From Streptomyces iranensis (GTDB taxonomy: Bacteria; Actinomycetota; Actinomycetes; Streptomycetales; Streptomycetaceae), in the NCBI RefSeq assembly GCF_017874715.1, contig NZ_JAGGLR010000002.1, forward strand, positions 464,626 through 528,625: a stretch of DNA of 64,000 nucleotides, read 5' to 3'. Under the pieces are notes generated by a model, which was not told the origin of the DNA, did no database searches, and worked only from the letters and a program-made list of their open reading frames with translations. Within the stretch, counting starts at the first letter, position 1; every line of letters begins with the position of its first letter. Positions 1 to 9,099 of this stretch are shown piece after piece. A program made the translations under genes and the position numbers.

Positions 1-519
1 ATAGGGGCACTGCTCGGTGCGCAAGGGGCGGTGGCCGCGGCGCTCGGCGGTCCACTGGGCTTCGACCGTCTCCTCGGGCGCGAAGAAGGAGCCGCCGACG
101 GCGCGCACTTTCCCGGCCCGGACCAGGTCCGAGAGGGCGGCGAGGGTTTCGTCGATATCGGTGTTCGGGTCCGGGCGGTGCATCTGGTACAGGTCGATGT
201 GGTCGGTATCCAGGCGGCGCAGGCTCTCCTCGACGGCGCGCCGGATCCAGCGAGCCGAGCCGCCGCGCCGGTTGGCGTCGTCTCCCATGGCCAGCCCGAA
301 CTTGGTGGCCAGCACGACCTCGTCGCGGCGGCCCTCGAGGGCTTTGCCGACGATCTCCTCCGACTCCCCGCCGGAGTACACGTCCGCCGTGTCGATGATG
401 TTGATACCGGCATCGAGCGCGGTGTGAATCATGCGGACGCACTCACCGTGGTCGGTGTTGCCCATCGCGCCGAACATCATCGTGCCGAGCGCGTACTGGC
501 TCCGGGACGCCACCCCCAC
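1..519 (-). pseudogene. Aldo/keto reductase, 5' end eroded, runs off the window
   Basis: The reverse strand encodes an aldo/keto reductase, an NAD(P)H-dependent carbonyl reductase with a TIM-barrel fold. Visible landmarks are YALGTMMFGAMGN near the start, the catalytic Asp/Tyr region DTADVYSGGESE, the catalytic Lys in VVLATKFG, and DLYQMHRPD. The gene continues past base 1. The usual first strand (about a dozen residues ending in V-S before YALG) is missing. The reading frame instead runs into DNA that encodes an MmyB-type regulator on the opposite strand. GTG codons at 519 or 513 could still start translation, but no good ribosome-binding site precedes them. The family is certain. Whether the product is functional is not. 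Confidence 0.6.
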
Positions 520-864
520 GATCCCGCCCTGGCCGAACTCGTCGGCGAGCTCTCCGCACAGGACCCCGACTTCCGCCGCTGGTGGGCCGATCACGATGTC
601 TTCCAGCGCACTCACGGCATCAAGCGCTACCACCACTGCCTCGTCGGCGATCTCGTCCTGGGCTACGAGTCCTTCACCGCTACCGACGACCCGGACCAGA
701 CCCTCGGCATCTACACCGCCGAACCCGGTTCGCCTTCCGCGGACCGGCTGGCTCTCCTCGCCGGCTGGAGCGGTCCCCCGTACCAGCCTGACCATTCCCG
801 GGTCGCCCGCGCGGCCGAGGCCGAACCGCCCAACTACCGGGCAGGACGTGGTTCGTCCTCGTGA
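508..864 (+). pseudogene. C-terminal remnant of an MmyB-type XRE regulator
   Basis: The forward frame reads as the last part of the MmyB-like ligand-binding domain: RHPHDPALAELVGELS, then DFRRWWADHDV, and finally DQTLGIYTAEPGSPSA. In intact regulators of this family, such as the one at 7977-8840, about 190 residues including the helix-turn-helix come before this. Here that part is absent and the sequence upstream of about 508 belongs to a reverse-strand aldo/keto reductase. No start codon with a ribosome-binding site fits the remnant. It is best read as debris from a deletion or rearrangement that fused two gene ends. Confidence 0.7.
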
Positions 865-930
865 CCTACAATTCCCCGGCCAGCTGGCGAAAAATGAGTG
901 GTCGACACGCATGGGCGGGGAGGAGCCACG

Positions 931-1887
931 ATGGCAACGGGGGGATGGGGTCTGCCGAACGGCCCCGGGCAGGGAGGCAACCGTTGGGGACCGCCGCCGG
1001 CGCCTGGTCCTTACGGGCCGCCGCCGACACCGGATCCGTACGGGCCACCGCCGACACCAAGTCCGTACGTGCCCCCGCCCCCGCCCCCGCCACCCGGGCC
1101 CTACCGGCCGACGCCCAGGGGCCGGCGCTGGTACCGGCGGGTGCCTTTCCTCTCCTTCCTCATCCCCCTGCTCCGCCTGGCGCACCGGCCCGCGCGGAAA
1201 CTGTTCGACCAGGATGGCGGCGGGCGCGTCCACGACCCCGTGGTCGACCGCGTTCAGATCACCCGGACGGTGCTCGGCGTACTCGCGACGCTCGCCCTCT
1301 ACTACATGTACGGATCGGACGGCGACCTGGAGGATCAGGCCAGCGAGAGTGCCGCCCAACTCCTCGTGACCCCGGTGCTGCTCCTCATCGCCGGACCGGT
1401 GGTCATCGCCCTCTTCATCCGCTACGCGCCCGCGGAGCGGCGGCGGTTGCTGCGCTCCCGGCTCAGTGTCCCGGCCAAGACCGTCGGCTGGTACGTCCTG
1501 ACCGTGGCCGTCCTCGCCGCCACGTTGTGGGGGATCTCGGCCAACCCCGGGGTGCTGGAAGGGCTGCACGGGGTGTGGCTGTTCGTGGCCGCGGTCCCGG
1601 CGCTCGTGTTCGTGCTGTGGGGGCTGCCGTTCTTCTTCCTGGCATCGGCCTACGTCGCACGCTCCGCCTTCAACACCGCCTATGTGCACGCCGCGCTGCC
1701 GGCCGTGCTCACCGTGGTGATGGTCTGGATCATCGCCGTCTTCAACCTGACCGGGAGCGGCATGCCCAACGGGCCGACATGGGCCCAGTTCTGTTCCCTG
1801 TTCGGCGGGCCGCTGTCGGTGACCGGGCTCTCCCTGTGGGAGCTGCACCGGCTGCGCACACGCCACGGCGTGACCATACGCGGCTGA
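931..1887 (+). CDS. Proline-rich N-terminus, five-helix membrane protein
   Basis: This 318-residue protein is not recognised as a named family. Its first 55 residues are a low-complexity Pro/Gly/Tyr tail built on tandem units like GPPPTPDPY, as seen on many actinobacterial membrane proteins. After a basic stretch (RGRRWYRR) come about five hydrophobic helices, including VLGVLATLALYYMY, LLVTPVLLLIAGPVVIALF and VLTVVMVWIIAVF. The ATG at 931 is chosen because GGGGAGGAG lies just upstream. A GTG at 898 would lengthen the protein but has no such site. The gene stands alone between a pseudogene and the amidase. Function is unknown. Confidence 0.75.
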   Translation: MATGGWGLPNGPGQGGNRWGPPPAPGPYGPPPTPDPYGPPPTPSPYVPPPPPPPPGPYRPTPRGRRWYRRVPFLSFLIPLLRLAHRPARKLFDQDGGGRVHDPVVDRVQITRTVLGVLATLALYYMYGSDGDLEDQASESAAQLLVTPVLLLIAGPVVIALFIRYAPAERRRLLRSRLSVPAKTVGWYVLTVAVLAATLWGISANPGVLEGLHGVWLFVAAVPALVFVLWGLPFFFLASAYVARSAFNTAYVHAALPAVLTVVMVWIIAVFNLTGSGMPNGPTWAQFCSLFGGPLSVTGLSLWELHRLRTRHGVTIRG

Positions 1888-1951
1888 GTCATCCCCTACG
1901 CTGCGGATGTAGATGCGTCGTGCATCTTGTTGACGGCGGAAGGGCCGGCCT

Positions 1952-3367
1952 GTGGGCGAGAGTGAGCTGTACTACCGGGACGCGACCGAGCTGGCGGAGC
2001 TCATCGCAGGACGCCAGGTGTCCGCCGTGGAAGTGGTGCAGGCGCATCTGGACCGTATCGCGGCGGTCGACCCGAAAATCAACGCCGTGACGGTGACCGC
2101 CGAGCGGGCACTCGACGCGGCGCGCGCCGCCGACCGGGCCGTGCGGTCCGGCACGGCTCTGGGCCCGTTGCACGGCGTCCCGTTCACGGTCAAGGACTCG
2201 CTGGATGTGGCGGGGGTGGTCGCCGCACGCGGCTCGGCGCTGTTCCGGGACCATGTCCCGGCCAGGGACGCGACCGCGGTGGCCAGACTCCGGGCGGCGG
2301 GCGGGATTCCGCTGGCCAAGACGAACCTGCCCGAGTTCTCCTACTGGACCGAGACCGACAACGTCATCACCGGCAGGTCACTCAACCCCTGGGACCACGA
2401 GCGGACTCCAGGCGGATCAAGTGGCGGGGAGTCAGCGGCGATCGCCGCCGGGATGTCCCCGCTCGGGTTGGGCAGCGATGTCGCCATCTCGGTCCGGGGA
2501 CCGGCCCACGACACCGGCATCGTCGCGCTGAAGGCCACCCGGGGCCGCGTCCCGGCCACCGGCCACTGGCCCGAGGTTCCCCGGCGCTACTGGCACGTCG
2601 GTCCAATGGCCCGCAGTGTGCGGGACATCACGGCCGCGCTGAGGGTCCTCGCAGGACCCGACGGTGTCGACGGTTACGTGCGGCGGCACCACCCGCACCC
2701 CGCCGACCCGCCCGGACCGAGGGACGTGGCCGGGCTGCGGGTGGGCTGGGCGACCGAGCCCGCCTTCGGCCCGGTGGACCCCGAGGTGGCGGCCACCGTC
2801 ACCGCGGCGGCCGACGCCCTGCGCAGCCTGGGCTGCGTGGTCGAACCGGCCCCGCTCCCCGAGCTGGAGACCCTCGACGCGACCGCGCTGAGCGCGGTGC
2901 TGTTCACCGCCGAGGTCGTGCCGTATTTCCGGCAGGTGGTCGCCGGCCGCGAGTCCGAGCTGCACAGCGTCATCCGGCGCGCGCTGACCGCGCCGGACGT
3001 GACGCTGACCGACTATGTCGCCGCCCAGCAACGGGTCGAGGCGCTCAGTTCGATGTTCTCCGGGTACTTCGAGCGCTACGACGTCCTGCTGTGCCCCGTA
3101 TGCCCCATCCCCGCGCCGCCGCACGCCCGACAGACATTCGAGGTCGGCGACGTCACCGTCCCGGCACGCGGCATCATGCGCGCGACGGTCCCGTTCAATC
3201 TCACCGGCCTGCCCGCGCTCTCCCTCCCCTTCGGAGCCACCGGCGGGCAACTGCCGATCGGCGTCCAGCTCGTCTCCCGCTGGTACGACGAGGCGACGAT
3301 CCTGCGGCTCGGCGCGGCCCTGGAGGAGATCAGCCCGGTCCGGCACCGCCACCCCGACCTCACCTGA
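1952..3367 (+). CDS. Amidase (amidase-signature family)
   Basis: The 471-residue product hydrolyses carboxamide bonds by the Ser-cisSer-Lys mechanism of amidase-signature enzymes. The catalytic Lys is K81 in PFTVKDSLD, the cis-Ser lies in GGSSGGE (about S157), and the nucleophile is S180 in DVAISVR. That last motif departs from the usual GGSIR but keeps the Ser. Full length matches stand-alone amidases and there is no GatA partner (gatB/gatC) nearby, so a catabolic or detoxifying amidase is likelier than an amidotransferase. Translation starts at GTG 1952. The substrate cannot be deduced from the sequence. Confidence 0.88.
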   Translation: MGESELYYRDATELAELIAGRQVSAVEVVQAHLDRIAAVDPKINAVTVTAERALDAARAADRAVRSGTALGPLHGVPFTVKDSLDVAGVVAARGSALFRDHVPARDATAVARLRAAGGIPLAKTNLPEFSYWTETDNVITGRSLNPWDHERTPGGSSGGESAAIAAGMSPLGLGSDVAISVRGPAHDTGIVALKATRGRVPATGHWPEVPRRYWHVGPMARSVRDITAALRVLAGPDGVDGYVRRHHPHPADPPGPRDVAGLRVGWATEPAFGPVDPEVAATVTAAADALRSLGCVVEPAPLPELETLDATALSAVLFTAEVVPYFRQVVAGRESELHSVIRRALTAPDVTLTDYVAAQQRVEALSSMFSGYFERYDVLLCPVCPIPAPPHARQTFEVGDVTVPARGIMRATVPFNLTGLPALSLPFGATGGQLPIGVQLVSRWYDEATILRLGAALEEISPVRHRHPDLT

Positions 3368-3403
3368 CCCGGCTGCCGATCCATCCGGAGGGGCCTCGCC
3401 CCA

Positions 3404-3457
3404 CCGCCCCCTCGCTCACCTGTGGGCTGCCGTCCCCACATGGCCCGGAGGGGGCGG
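3404..3457. terminator. Nested hairpin between convergent genes
   Basis: CCGCCCCCTC (3404-3413) pairs perfectly with GAGGGGGCGG (3448-3457). Inside the loop, TGTGGG (3421-3426) pairs with CCCACA (3435-3440). It lies between the stops of the amidase (3367) and the discoidin protein (3467), so it probably terminates both transcripts. Confidence 0.55.
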
Positions 3458-3466
3458 AGTCGGTGG

Positions 3467-6400
3467 TCAGCGCACCGTCAGGCGCCGCAGGCGTGGCACC
3501 GCCGCATGCGCCGACCCGTCGACCTCGAGGCTGACGTAGCGGGCCGTCTCGGAGGCGGTCAGCCGACGCACGCGGCCCCGGCCGGTGAGGGTCCCGGCGT
3601 CCCGGTAGGTGATGCCGTCCGTGCTGAAGCCGACCTTCGCGCCCGGCGCCGTGCCCGCCGTCCACTCGGTCTCCACCAGGCGGACCGGGCGGGCCGCGCC
3701 GAGGTCCACGACCATGCGGCCGCGCGCGCCCGGCCTCCAGGCCGTGTGGGCGTCGCCGTCCACCGCCGCCGCGGGGTCGGACATGCCCTCCGGCAGCGGG
3801 CTCGTGGGGAAGACGGTCCTGCCGAGGGCCAGGTCGTCGTGCGGGTGGGCGGCCGCGCCGTCCAGGACGACGGTGATCGTCCGGTCCGCGTCGACGACGG
3901 CGACGCTGCTGCGCCCCTGGGCCCGGACGCGCAGGGCGCAGGAGGCCCCGGACAGGCGCACGGTCGCGCCGTCGACGACCTGGACCCGCAGGCCCGACGG
4001 CAGGCCTCGGCTGGTGAGGGGGGTGAGCGTGAAGCGCGGGGCCAGCACGACCGCCGTGGCGGCGGGCAGCGCGGCCTCGAAGGACGTGCCGTCGGCGGTC
4101 AGCCGCTGCGTGCCCTCGAAGACCACCGTGTCCGTGCCCGTGCGCGGAATCGTGATCCGCGTCCTGACGGACTCGCCGGAGAGGTTGAACAGGGTCAGGT
4201 GTCCGTCCGTCAGCGTCGTGCGCACCTCGGTGGCCTCCGCCGTGGGCGCGGTCCTCCGGGCGATCGCGCGCAGCTCTCCGGCCGACGTGCCGGGGAAGCC
4301 CTCGACCAGGAGAGGTGCCGCCGGGCCGTCGCCGAGGACGATCTTGTCGTCGTAGACGCCGATCGGGTTCCGGCCGTCACGCACCACCAGCCCGGCGCGT
4401 CCATCGACGTCGAGCCAGCCGCCGCGGCTGCTCACCGCCGGCCTCGGCCCGGTCGCCAGGTCCCGCCAGTCCCGGCCGTCCGTGGACCCCTGGACGCGGT
4501 AGGCGCGGCCGGCCGCCGACTCCCAGCGCAGGGTGACCCGGTCGATCCGGCGCTCGGCGCCGAGGTCGACGGCCAGCCAGCTGTCGGCGCGCGGACGGTC
4601 GGCCTTCGACACCGCCCAGCGGGTGGCCGAGTCGCCGTCGACCGCGAGCGGCGCGCCCTTCCCGGCGTCGGCCGACGAGGCGGTGGCGGACCCGCCGCGC
4701 GCGAGGTCCGCGCCCTGGGCGCCGTCGCGCGCCTCGAAGGCGTACAGGGAGTATCCGTAGGCCGGGTCGGGCCGCACGCCGAGCATGCGGACGTGGCGCA
4801 CCGTCGTGGGTGTGAAGCCGAGGTCGTCGACCCGTCCGGCGGGCGTCTCGGCGGAGGTGTCGCGGGCGCGGACGGTCGCCTCGCCCTCCTCGAAGTGGTA
4901 GGTGCGCGCGCCGTCGAGCCCCGGCATGCCGGGCATCGTCAGGTTGTGCACCTCGAGGTGGCCCTCCGCGTCGGCGGTACCGCCGCTCGCGTAGACGATC
5001 GAGCCCGTCGGGAGCGTCGCGAACCCGGCCCAGCCGCCGTCGAGGCGCAGGAGCGTCGCGCTGCCGTCGAAGCCGTCGCGCGGGGACTCGTACACGCGCA
5101 CGGTACGGCCCTGGACCTTCGCGGCGGTTGTGGGCAGGAACATCGGAGTCGCGCCGCTGAGCCGGAACAGCCAGTCGTCGTGGTCCGGCTGCCAGGCGAA
5201 CTTCACGAACCCGGGCTTCGTCACGGCACCGGCCCACGCGGTTCGCGACTGGTGCGACACCAGTCCGGGGCCGGTCCCGAAGTCCGTGACACCGGAGGCC
5301 CGCGCGAACAGTTCGTCGCGCGACAGCGCCTTGACGGGCCGCCCGGACTCCGCCGCCCACACATGCAGCAGATAGCTGATCGCGATCTCGGCGCGTGCCT
5401 CCGGCTCGTACTTCGGCTCCCCCGAGAACTTCGCCATCCGGTGCTCGGGCGGGTACTGCTGGTACGCCTCCAGCCGTGCCGCCAGTTCCTGCTCCGCCCG
5501 CGCCGCGGCCCCGTCTCGCATCACCTGGGAGAGGAAGGCCAGCGGGATGACGTCCCGGCCGTAGAGGTGCTGGCGGTCGTCGACCATCGGCATCAGCGGT
5601 TCGCCCGCGTCGCTCATGACGCCCAGCAGTGTGCGCCACAGCGGCTGGGCGTTCGGCTGCCGCGCGAGGACCTGCGGGAGGGGGCGTCCGGCGGCCAGGA
5701 AGTGCGCTGCGTTGCGGCCGGAGGTGCGCCACAGCTCCTCCTGGTAGTGCGGGCCGAAGGAGCCGTGGTTCTCGACGATGAAGGTGTCGTACAGGTTGCG
5801 GGCGGTGTTCTCGGAGACGGCGACGCCGTCCACGCGGGCGGGGTTGGCGAGGTCGGCGGGCGGCAGCCCCGCCTCGTTGCGCGACCAGATGCCGTACCAC
5901 GTGGCCCAGTCGGCGGCGCGGTGGTCGTCGTGGGCCCACGCGAGCGCCGGTGCGAGGGTCTGCGCGTACAGGCCCATCTCTTCCAGCTTGGTGTCGCCGA
6001 CGTGTCCGCCGCTCAGGCCGTTCGGCGTCCAGTCGCCCGAGGCGGGGTCGTCGCCGCTGCCCAACGAGGTGGTGTAGGCGGCCTGTTCGCGGACGATGGT
6101 CTCGACGTCTCTCCGCGTCGCGGTGTCGAGGTCCTTCCACAGCAGCCGGGCGGCGAGGACGAAGTACGACTGGAAGGTGGTGTCGAAGAAGAGCGTGCGG
6201 CCCCACTCGTCGCCGCCGGTGAGCCGGTTCGACGCGGCGAAGTGACGGATGGTGGCGAGCGTGCGCCGCTCGAGGGTCTCCCGGTCGGTGCCCGCGCGCT
6301 CCGCGTCGTAGCTGCCGTGGGTGAGCAGGACCGCGTTGCCGAGGACCACGGCGAACCCGAAGTCCTTGGCCCGGTAGTGGCCCTGGGCCTCGTCCCACTG

Positions 6401-6598
6401 CGTCTCGGACCACCGGGTGTGGTCCAGGAGCACCCGCAGGTAGGTGGCCGCGACGGCGTCGGGCGGCGGGTCCGTGCGGCCCTGCGCCGCGTGGGCGCTC
6501 ACGGCTCCGGTCAGCGGGGGCAGGGCGGCCAGTGCGCCCGTGAGACCGGCGAGGTGCAGGAAGCGGCGGCGGCCCAGGGGCAGGGATCGGTGCGACAC
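3467..6598 (-). CDS. Tat-exported protein with two F5/8 type C (discoidin) domains
   Basis: This 1,043-residue secreted protein probably binds or processes polysaccharide. The N-terminus is a twin-arginine signal (GRRRFLHLAGLTGALAALPP followed by an SAHA cleavage region). Residues about 45-450 are largely helical, like an (alpha/alpha) toroid, with motifs such as EWGRTLFFDTTFQS and WYGIWSRNEAG. A beta-rich middle follows. F5/8 type C domains lie at about 630-720 (LAVDGDSATRW, then WLAVDLG) and about 925-1043 (AAVDGDAHTAWRP, then MVVDLG). GTG 6598 is chosen because the Tat signal starts there and GAGGTG precedes it; the open frame extends further without a signal. The catalytic family was not identified, so enzyme activity is inference. 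Confidence 0.8.
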   Translation of the reverse strand: MSHRSLPLGRRRFLHLAGLTGALAALPPLTGAVSAHAAQGRTDPPPDAVAATYLRVLLDHTRWSETQWDEAQGHYRAKDFGFAVVLGNAVLLTHGSYDAERAGTDRETLERRTLATIRHFAASNRLTGGDEWGRTLFFDTTFQSYFVLAARLLWKDLDTATRRDVETIVREQAAYTTSLGSGDDPASGDWTPNGLSGGHVGDTKLEEMGLYAQTLAPALAWAHDDHRAADWATWYGIWSRNEAGLPPADLANPARVDGVAVSENTARNLYDTFIVENHGSFGPHYQEELWRTSGRNAAHFLAAGRPLPQVLARQPNAQPLWRTLLGVMSDAGEPLMPMVDDRQHLYGRDVIPLAFLSQVMRDGAAARAEQELAARLEAYQQYPPEHRMAKFSGEPKYEPEARAEIAISYLLHVWAAESGRPVKALSRDELFARASGVTDFGTGPGLVSHQSRTAWAGAVTKPGFVKFAWQPDHDDWLFRLSGATPMFLPTTAAKVQGRTVRVYESPRDGFDGSATLLRLDGGWAGFATLPTGSIVYASGGTADAEGHLEVHNLTMPGMPGLDGARTYHFEEGEATVRARDTSAETPAGRVDDLGFTPTTVRHVRMLGVRPDPAYGYSLYAFEARDGAQGADLARGGSATASSADAGKGAPLAVDGDSATRWAVSKADRPRADSWLAVDLGAERRIDRVTLRWESAAGRAYRVQGSTDGRDWRDLATGPRPAVSSRGGWLDVDGRAGLVVRDGRNPIGVYDDKIVLGDGPAAPLLVEGFPGTSAGELRAIARRTAPTAEATEVRTTLTDGHLTLFNLSGESVRTRITIPRTGTDTVVFEGTQRLTADGTSFEAALPAATAVVLAPRFTLTPLTSRGLPSGLRVQVVDGATVRLSGASCALRVRAQGRSSVAVVDADRTITVVLDGAAAHPHDDLALGRTVFPTSPLPEGMSDPAAAVDGDAHTAWRPGARGRMVVDLGAARPVRLVETEWTAGTAPGAKVGFSTDGITYRDAGTLTGRGRVRRLTASETARYVSLEVDGSAHAAVPRLRRLTVR

Positions 6599-6764
6599 GG
6601 AACGACACCTCGAAGGCTGGACAACGTTGTCAGAGCGTGTCGCACATTCTTCGGCGGTCCTGGTCCGCGCGTCAACGGGTGTGACCACACAGGCGTCAAA
6701 ACGCCACCGGCAGCGCGTCGGGGGCCTCGCACATCTCGGCCGCGGGCCCGGCTCCGGACCAGCG

Positions 6765-7913
6765 CTAGACGTTGTTCCGGAGCGCGTCGTAGATGGCCGT
6801 GACATAGGCGCCGCTTCGGTCGGAGCCGATGATGCCGGGGGCCATCCTGTTCATCATGTAGGAGATCGTCATGCGCCGATCGAGGTCCATGATGATCATT
6901 GACCCGCCCCAGCCTCCCCAGAAGCAGATCTTTCCGTCGGGGATCCAGGCGATGGTGTCCTTCTTGGGCAGCGCATAGCCGACACCCCAGCGCAGCGGGA
7001 TGCCAAGGACCAGGTCCACACCGTCGGCCTGCTCGTCGAAGATGAGATCGATCGTGTCCGGGCCGAGCAGCCGGATGCCGCCGACCTCACCACCGCGGGC
7101 GATCGCGGACAGCATACGTGCGACGGAGCGAGCGTTGCCGTGTCCATTGATCGCGCCCATGTCCGCGCGGCGCCAGTCCGGTGTGTTGGCGTCGTTCGCC
7201 TCCATGAACGGTCCGGTCGCGGCCCTGACGCCCGGGTTGTCCGCTCCCAGGGTGTCGGCGTCGATCCGGATGGGGGGCGGCGGTGTCACGTTCGCGATCC
7301 GGCCCCAGTCCTCCTCGGCGGCACCGATCTGGAAGTCGGCGCCCAGCGGGCCGGCGATCTCCTCGGCGACGAACCGCTTCAGGGGCTTTCCGCTCACGCG
7401 GCGGATGACCTCGCCGAGCAAGTGACCGAAGTTCGTCAAGTGGTAGCCCGAGGCCGTTCCCGGCTCCCACCACGGAGCCTGAGCGGCCAGCCGGGCGGTG
7501 GACTTCTGCCAGTCGTAGAGGTCCTCGAGCACGGCGGGCTGGTCGAGACCCGCGACCCCGGAGGTGTGCGAAAGAAGGTGGCGGATCTCGACGCCCTGTT
7601 TGCCGTTGGCGGCGAACTCGGGCCAGTACTCGGCCACCGGTGCGTGGATGTCGAGTTGGCCGCGGTCGACGAGCATGAGCGCTGCCAGGCTGGTGACGGC
7701 CTTCGTGGTCGACCACACATTGGTGATGGTGTGTTCGTCCCACGCCACGGTGCGAGCCGGGTCGCGGAAGCCGCCCCACAGGTCGACGGCGACGTCGCCG
7801 TCGATGTCGAGGACCAGGGACGCGCCCAGTTCCTCGCCGGAGGCCACGTTCTCTTCGAACTTGGCGCGGACGGTGTCGAATCGGGCGTCGTGCCTTCCCG
7901 CTATGTTGCTCAT
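6765..7913 (-). CDS. Serine hydrolase, beta-lactamase/class C esterase family
   Basis: The 382-residue cytoplasmic protein (no signal peptide) has the beta-lactamase-fold esterase layout. The nucleophile is S68 in the SxxK motif S-T-T-K (68-71) and the second motif Tyr is Y157 in SGYHLTNFG. HLLSHTSGVAG is also typical. These enzymes (EstB-like) cleave esters rather than beta-lactams. The gene lies 63 bp downstream of the XRE gene in the same direction, and the gap carries a small palindrome that may be that regulator's operator. Start ATG 7913. Confidence 0.87.
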   Translation of the reverse strand: MSNIAGRHDARFDTVRAKFEENVASGEELGASLVLDIDGDVAVDLWGGFRDPARTVAWDEHTITNVWSTTKAVTSLAALMLVDRGQLDIHAPVAEYWPEFAANGKQGVEIRHLLSHTSGVAGLDQPAVLEDLYDWQKSTARLAAQAPWWEPGTASGYHLTNFGHLLGEVIRRVSGKPLKRFVAEEIAGPLGADFQIGAAEEDWGRIANVTPPPPIRIDADTLGADNPGVRAATGPFMEANDANTPDWRRADMGAINGHGNARSVARMLSAIARGGEVGGIRLLGPDTIDLIFDEQADGVDLVLGIPLRWGVGYALPKKDTIAWIPDGKICFWGGWGGSMIIMDLDRRMTISYMMNRMAPGIIGSDRSGAYVTAIYDALRNNV

Positions 7914-7932
7914 GGCGGCTCACGCTAACACC

Positions 7933-7945
7933 TGACGCCACGTCA
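7933..7945. promoter_or_regulatory. Palindrome before the serine hydrolase gene
   Basis: TGACG and CGTCA flank a 3-nt centre (7933-7945). Read on the gene's strand this gives TTGACG, a plausible -35 element, with a possible TAGCGT further down at an atypically short 13-nt spacing. The neighbouring XRE regulator is an obvious candidate to bind it. Confidence 0.35.
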
Positions 7946-7976
7946 AGGAGCTGGACAAAAGCGGGCGGCACCCGGA

Positions 7977-8840
7977 TTAAATGAGTCGGGTGGATCGCTC
8001 GCCGCCGATCGACAGCCGGAGGCGGCTCAGGCGGTCCATGGTCTTCGTGCCTTGCACGGGTTGAAGCAGGAGCAGCCGTTGCCGGGACAGCGGGCTGGCG
8101 AGGATGACGCAGTCCAGATCAAGGCGCCCCACCTGCTCGTTGAACACGGACTTCGTCGAGCAGTGCAGCGTCGACACCCGGTGCTGGTCCCACATCCCGG
8201 CGAACTCCGCACTGGCTTCGCACAGATCGGAGACCAGTGTCGCGGCGGCGGGATCGTGGCCGCGCTGGGTGACCGTGGCCCTGAGGTCGGCCACGTACAA
8301 CAGGCTGGTCGCCTCTTCCTCCTGCGGCGACGCCGAGCGCAGTACGGAACGCCAGTGCGCGGAGGTGAACCAGTGCCAGGTCAGGTTCTTCTCATGGCCG
8401 GGCCGGTCGGCGAAGGTGCCGAACAGGGCGACGTTCAGAGGGTTCTGTGCCAGGACGTTGGAGAGGTCGTCGGAGATGAGCGCGGGTGTCGTGGCCGCCA
8501 CCGCGTCGAGTGTGTACGACAGTCCCGGGTCGAGGTAGTCCGGGGGCTCGGCCGTCGTCGGCGGCGCGTGCCCGGCCAGCAGGTACAGATGATGCCGTTC
8601 GTCGGGTGTCAGTCGCAGGGCGGTCGCGAGGCTCGCGAGTATCGCGACCGACGGCTGGGGGCCACGTGCCTGCTCGAGGCTTTCGTAGTAGGCCGTGGAC
8701 ATGTTGGCCATCGCCGCCACCTCGTCGCGGCGCAGCCCGGGAGTCCTGCGCCGGGTGCCGGGGGCGAGGCCGAGATCCGCCGGGCGCAGGGCCGCCCGGC
8801 GACGGCGGAGGAAGTCCCCCAATTGGATCCGGTCCGTCAT
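7977..8840 (-). CDS. MmyB-type XRE family transcriptional regulator
   Basis: The 287-residue DNA-binding protein begins with an XRE helix-turn-helix (about 5-75), with RRRTPGLRRDEVAAMANMSTAY as core, followed by the MmyB-like ligand-binding domain: LSNVLAQNPLNVALFG, then LLYVADLRATV and DCVILASPLSRQRLLLLQP. ATG 8840 gives the usual family length; upstream starts at 8918 and 8996 add only low-complexity sequence. The serine hydrolase follows 63 bp downstream and an alpha/beta hydrolase is divergent. In this family the regulator commonly controls an adjacent enzyme gene, so either hydrolase could be its target. Confidence 0.88.
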   Translation of the reverse strand: MTDRIQLGDFLRRRRAALRPADLGLAPGTRRRTPGLRRDEVAAMANMSTAYYESLEQARGPQPSVAILASLATALRLTPDERHHLYLLAGHAPPTTAEPPDYLDPGLSYTLDAVAATTPALISDDLSNVLAQNPLNVALFGTFADRPGHEKNLTWHWFTSAHWRSVLRSASPQEEEATSLLYVADLRATVTQRGHDPAAATLVSDLCEASAEFAGMWDQHRVSTLHCSTKSVFNEQVGRLDLDCVILASPLSRQRLLLLQPVQGTKTMDRLSRLRLSIGGERSTRLI

Positions 8841-9099
8841 CTGGGTCCCCGGGGTGGGCCTCCAGCCCGGGTCCGCACTGGCGACCGGACCGTGGGCCGC
8901 GTCGAGAGGGCTCTTCATGAGGTGCATCGTCGCATCGGGTCCGTGCCCTGTGCACATGGGCTGATCGGCGCCGCGAGCGCCGCCCGTTTTATCCACTGGT
9001 CGTCAGTACGTGGCTGAGCTGTTTGCCCGTCTCCCGCGCATGTCTATGGTCCTGCTGTCCCAGTTGGTTGATGAGATGCAGGATGAAACGAGGAAAAGC

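Noticed and set aside
3422..6802. A 1,126-codon forward open frame
   Set aside because: It is antisense to the discoidin protein, has shadow-frame composition and no family motif. The reverse frame has a Tat signal and domains.
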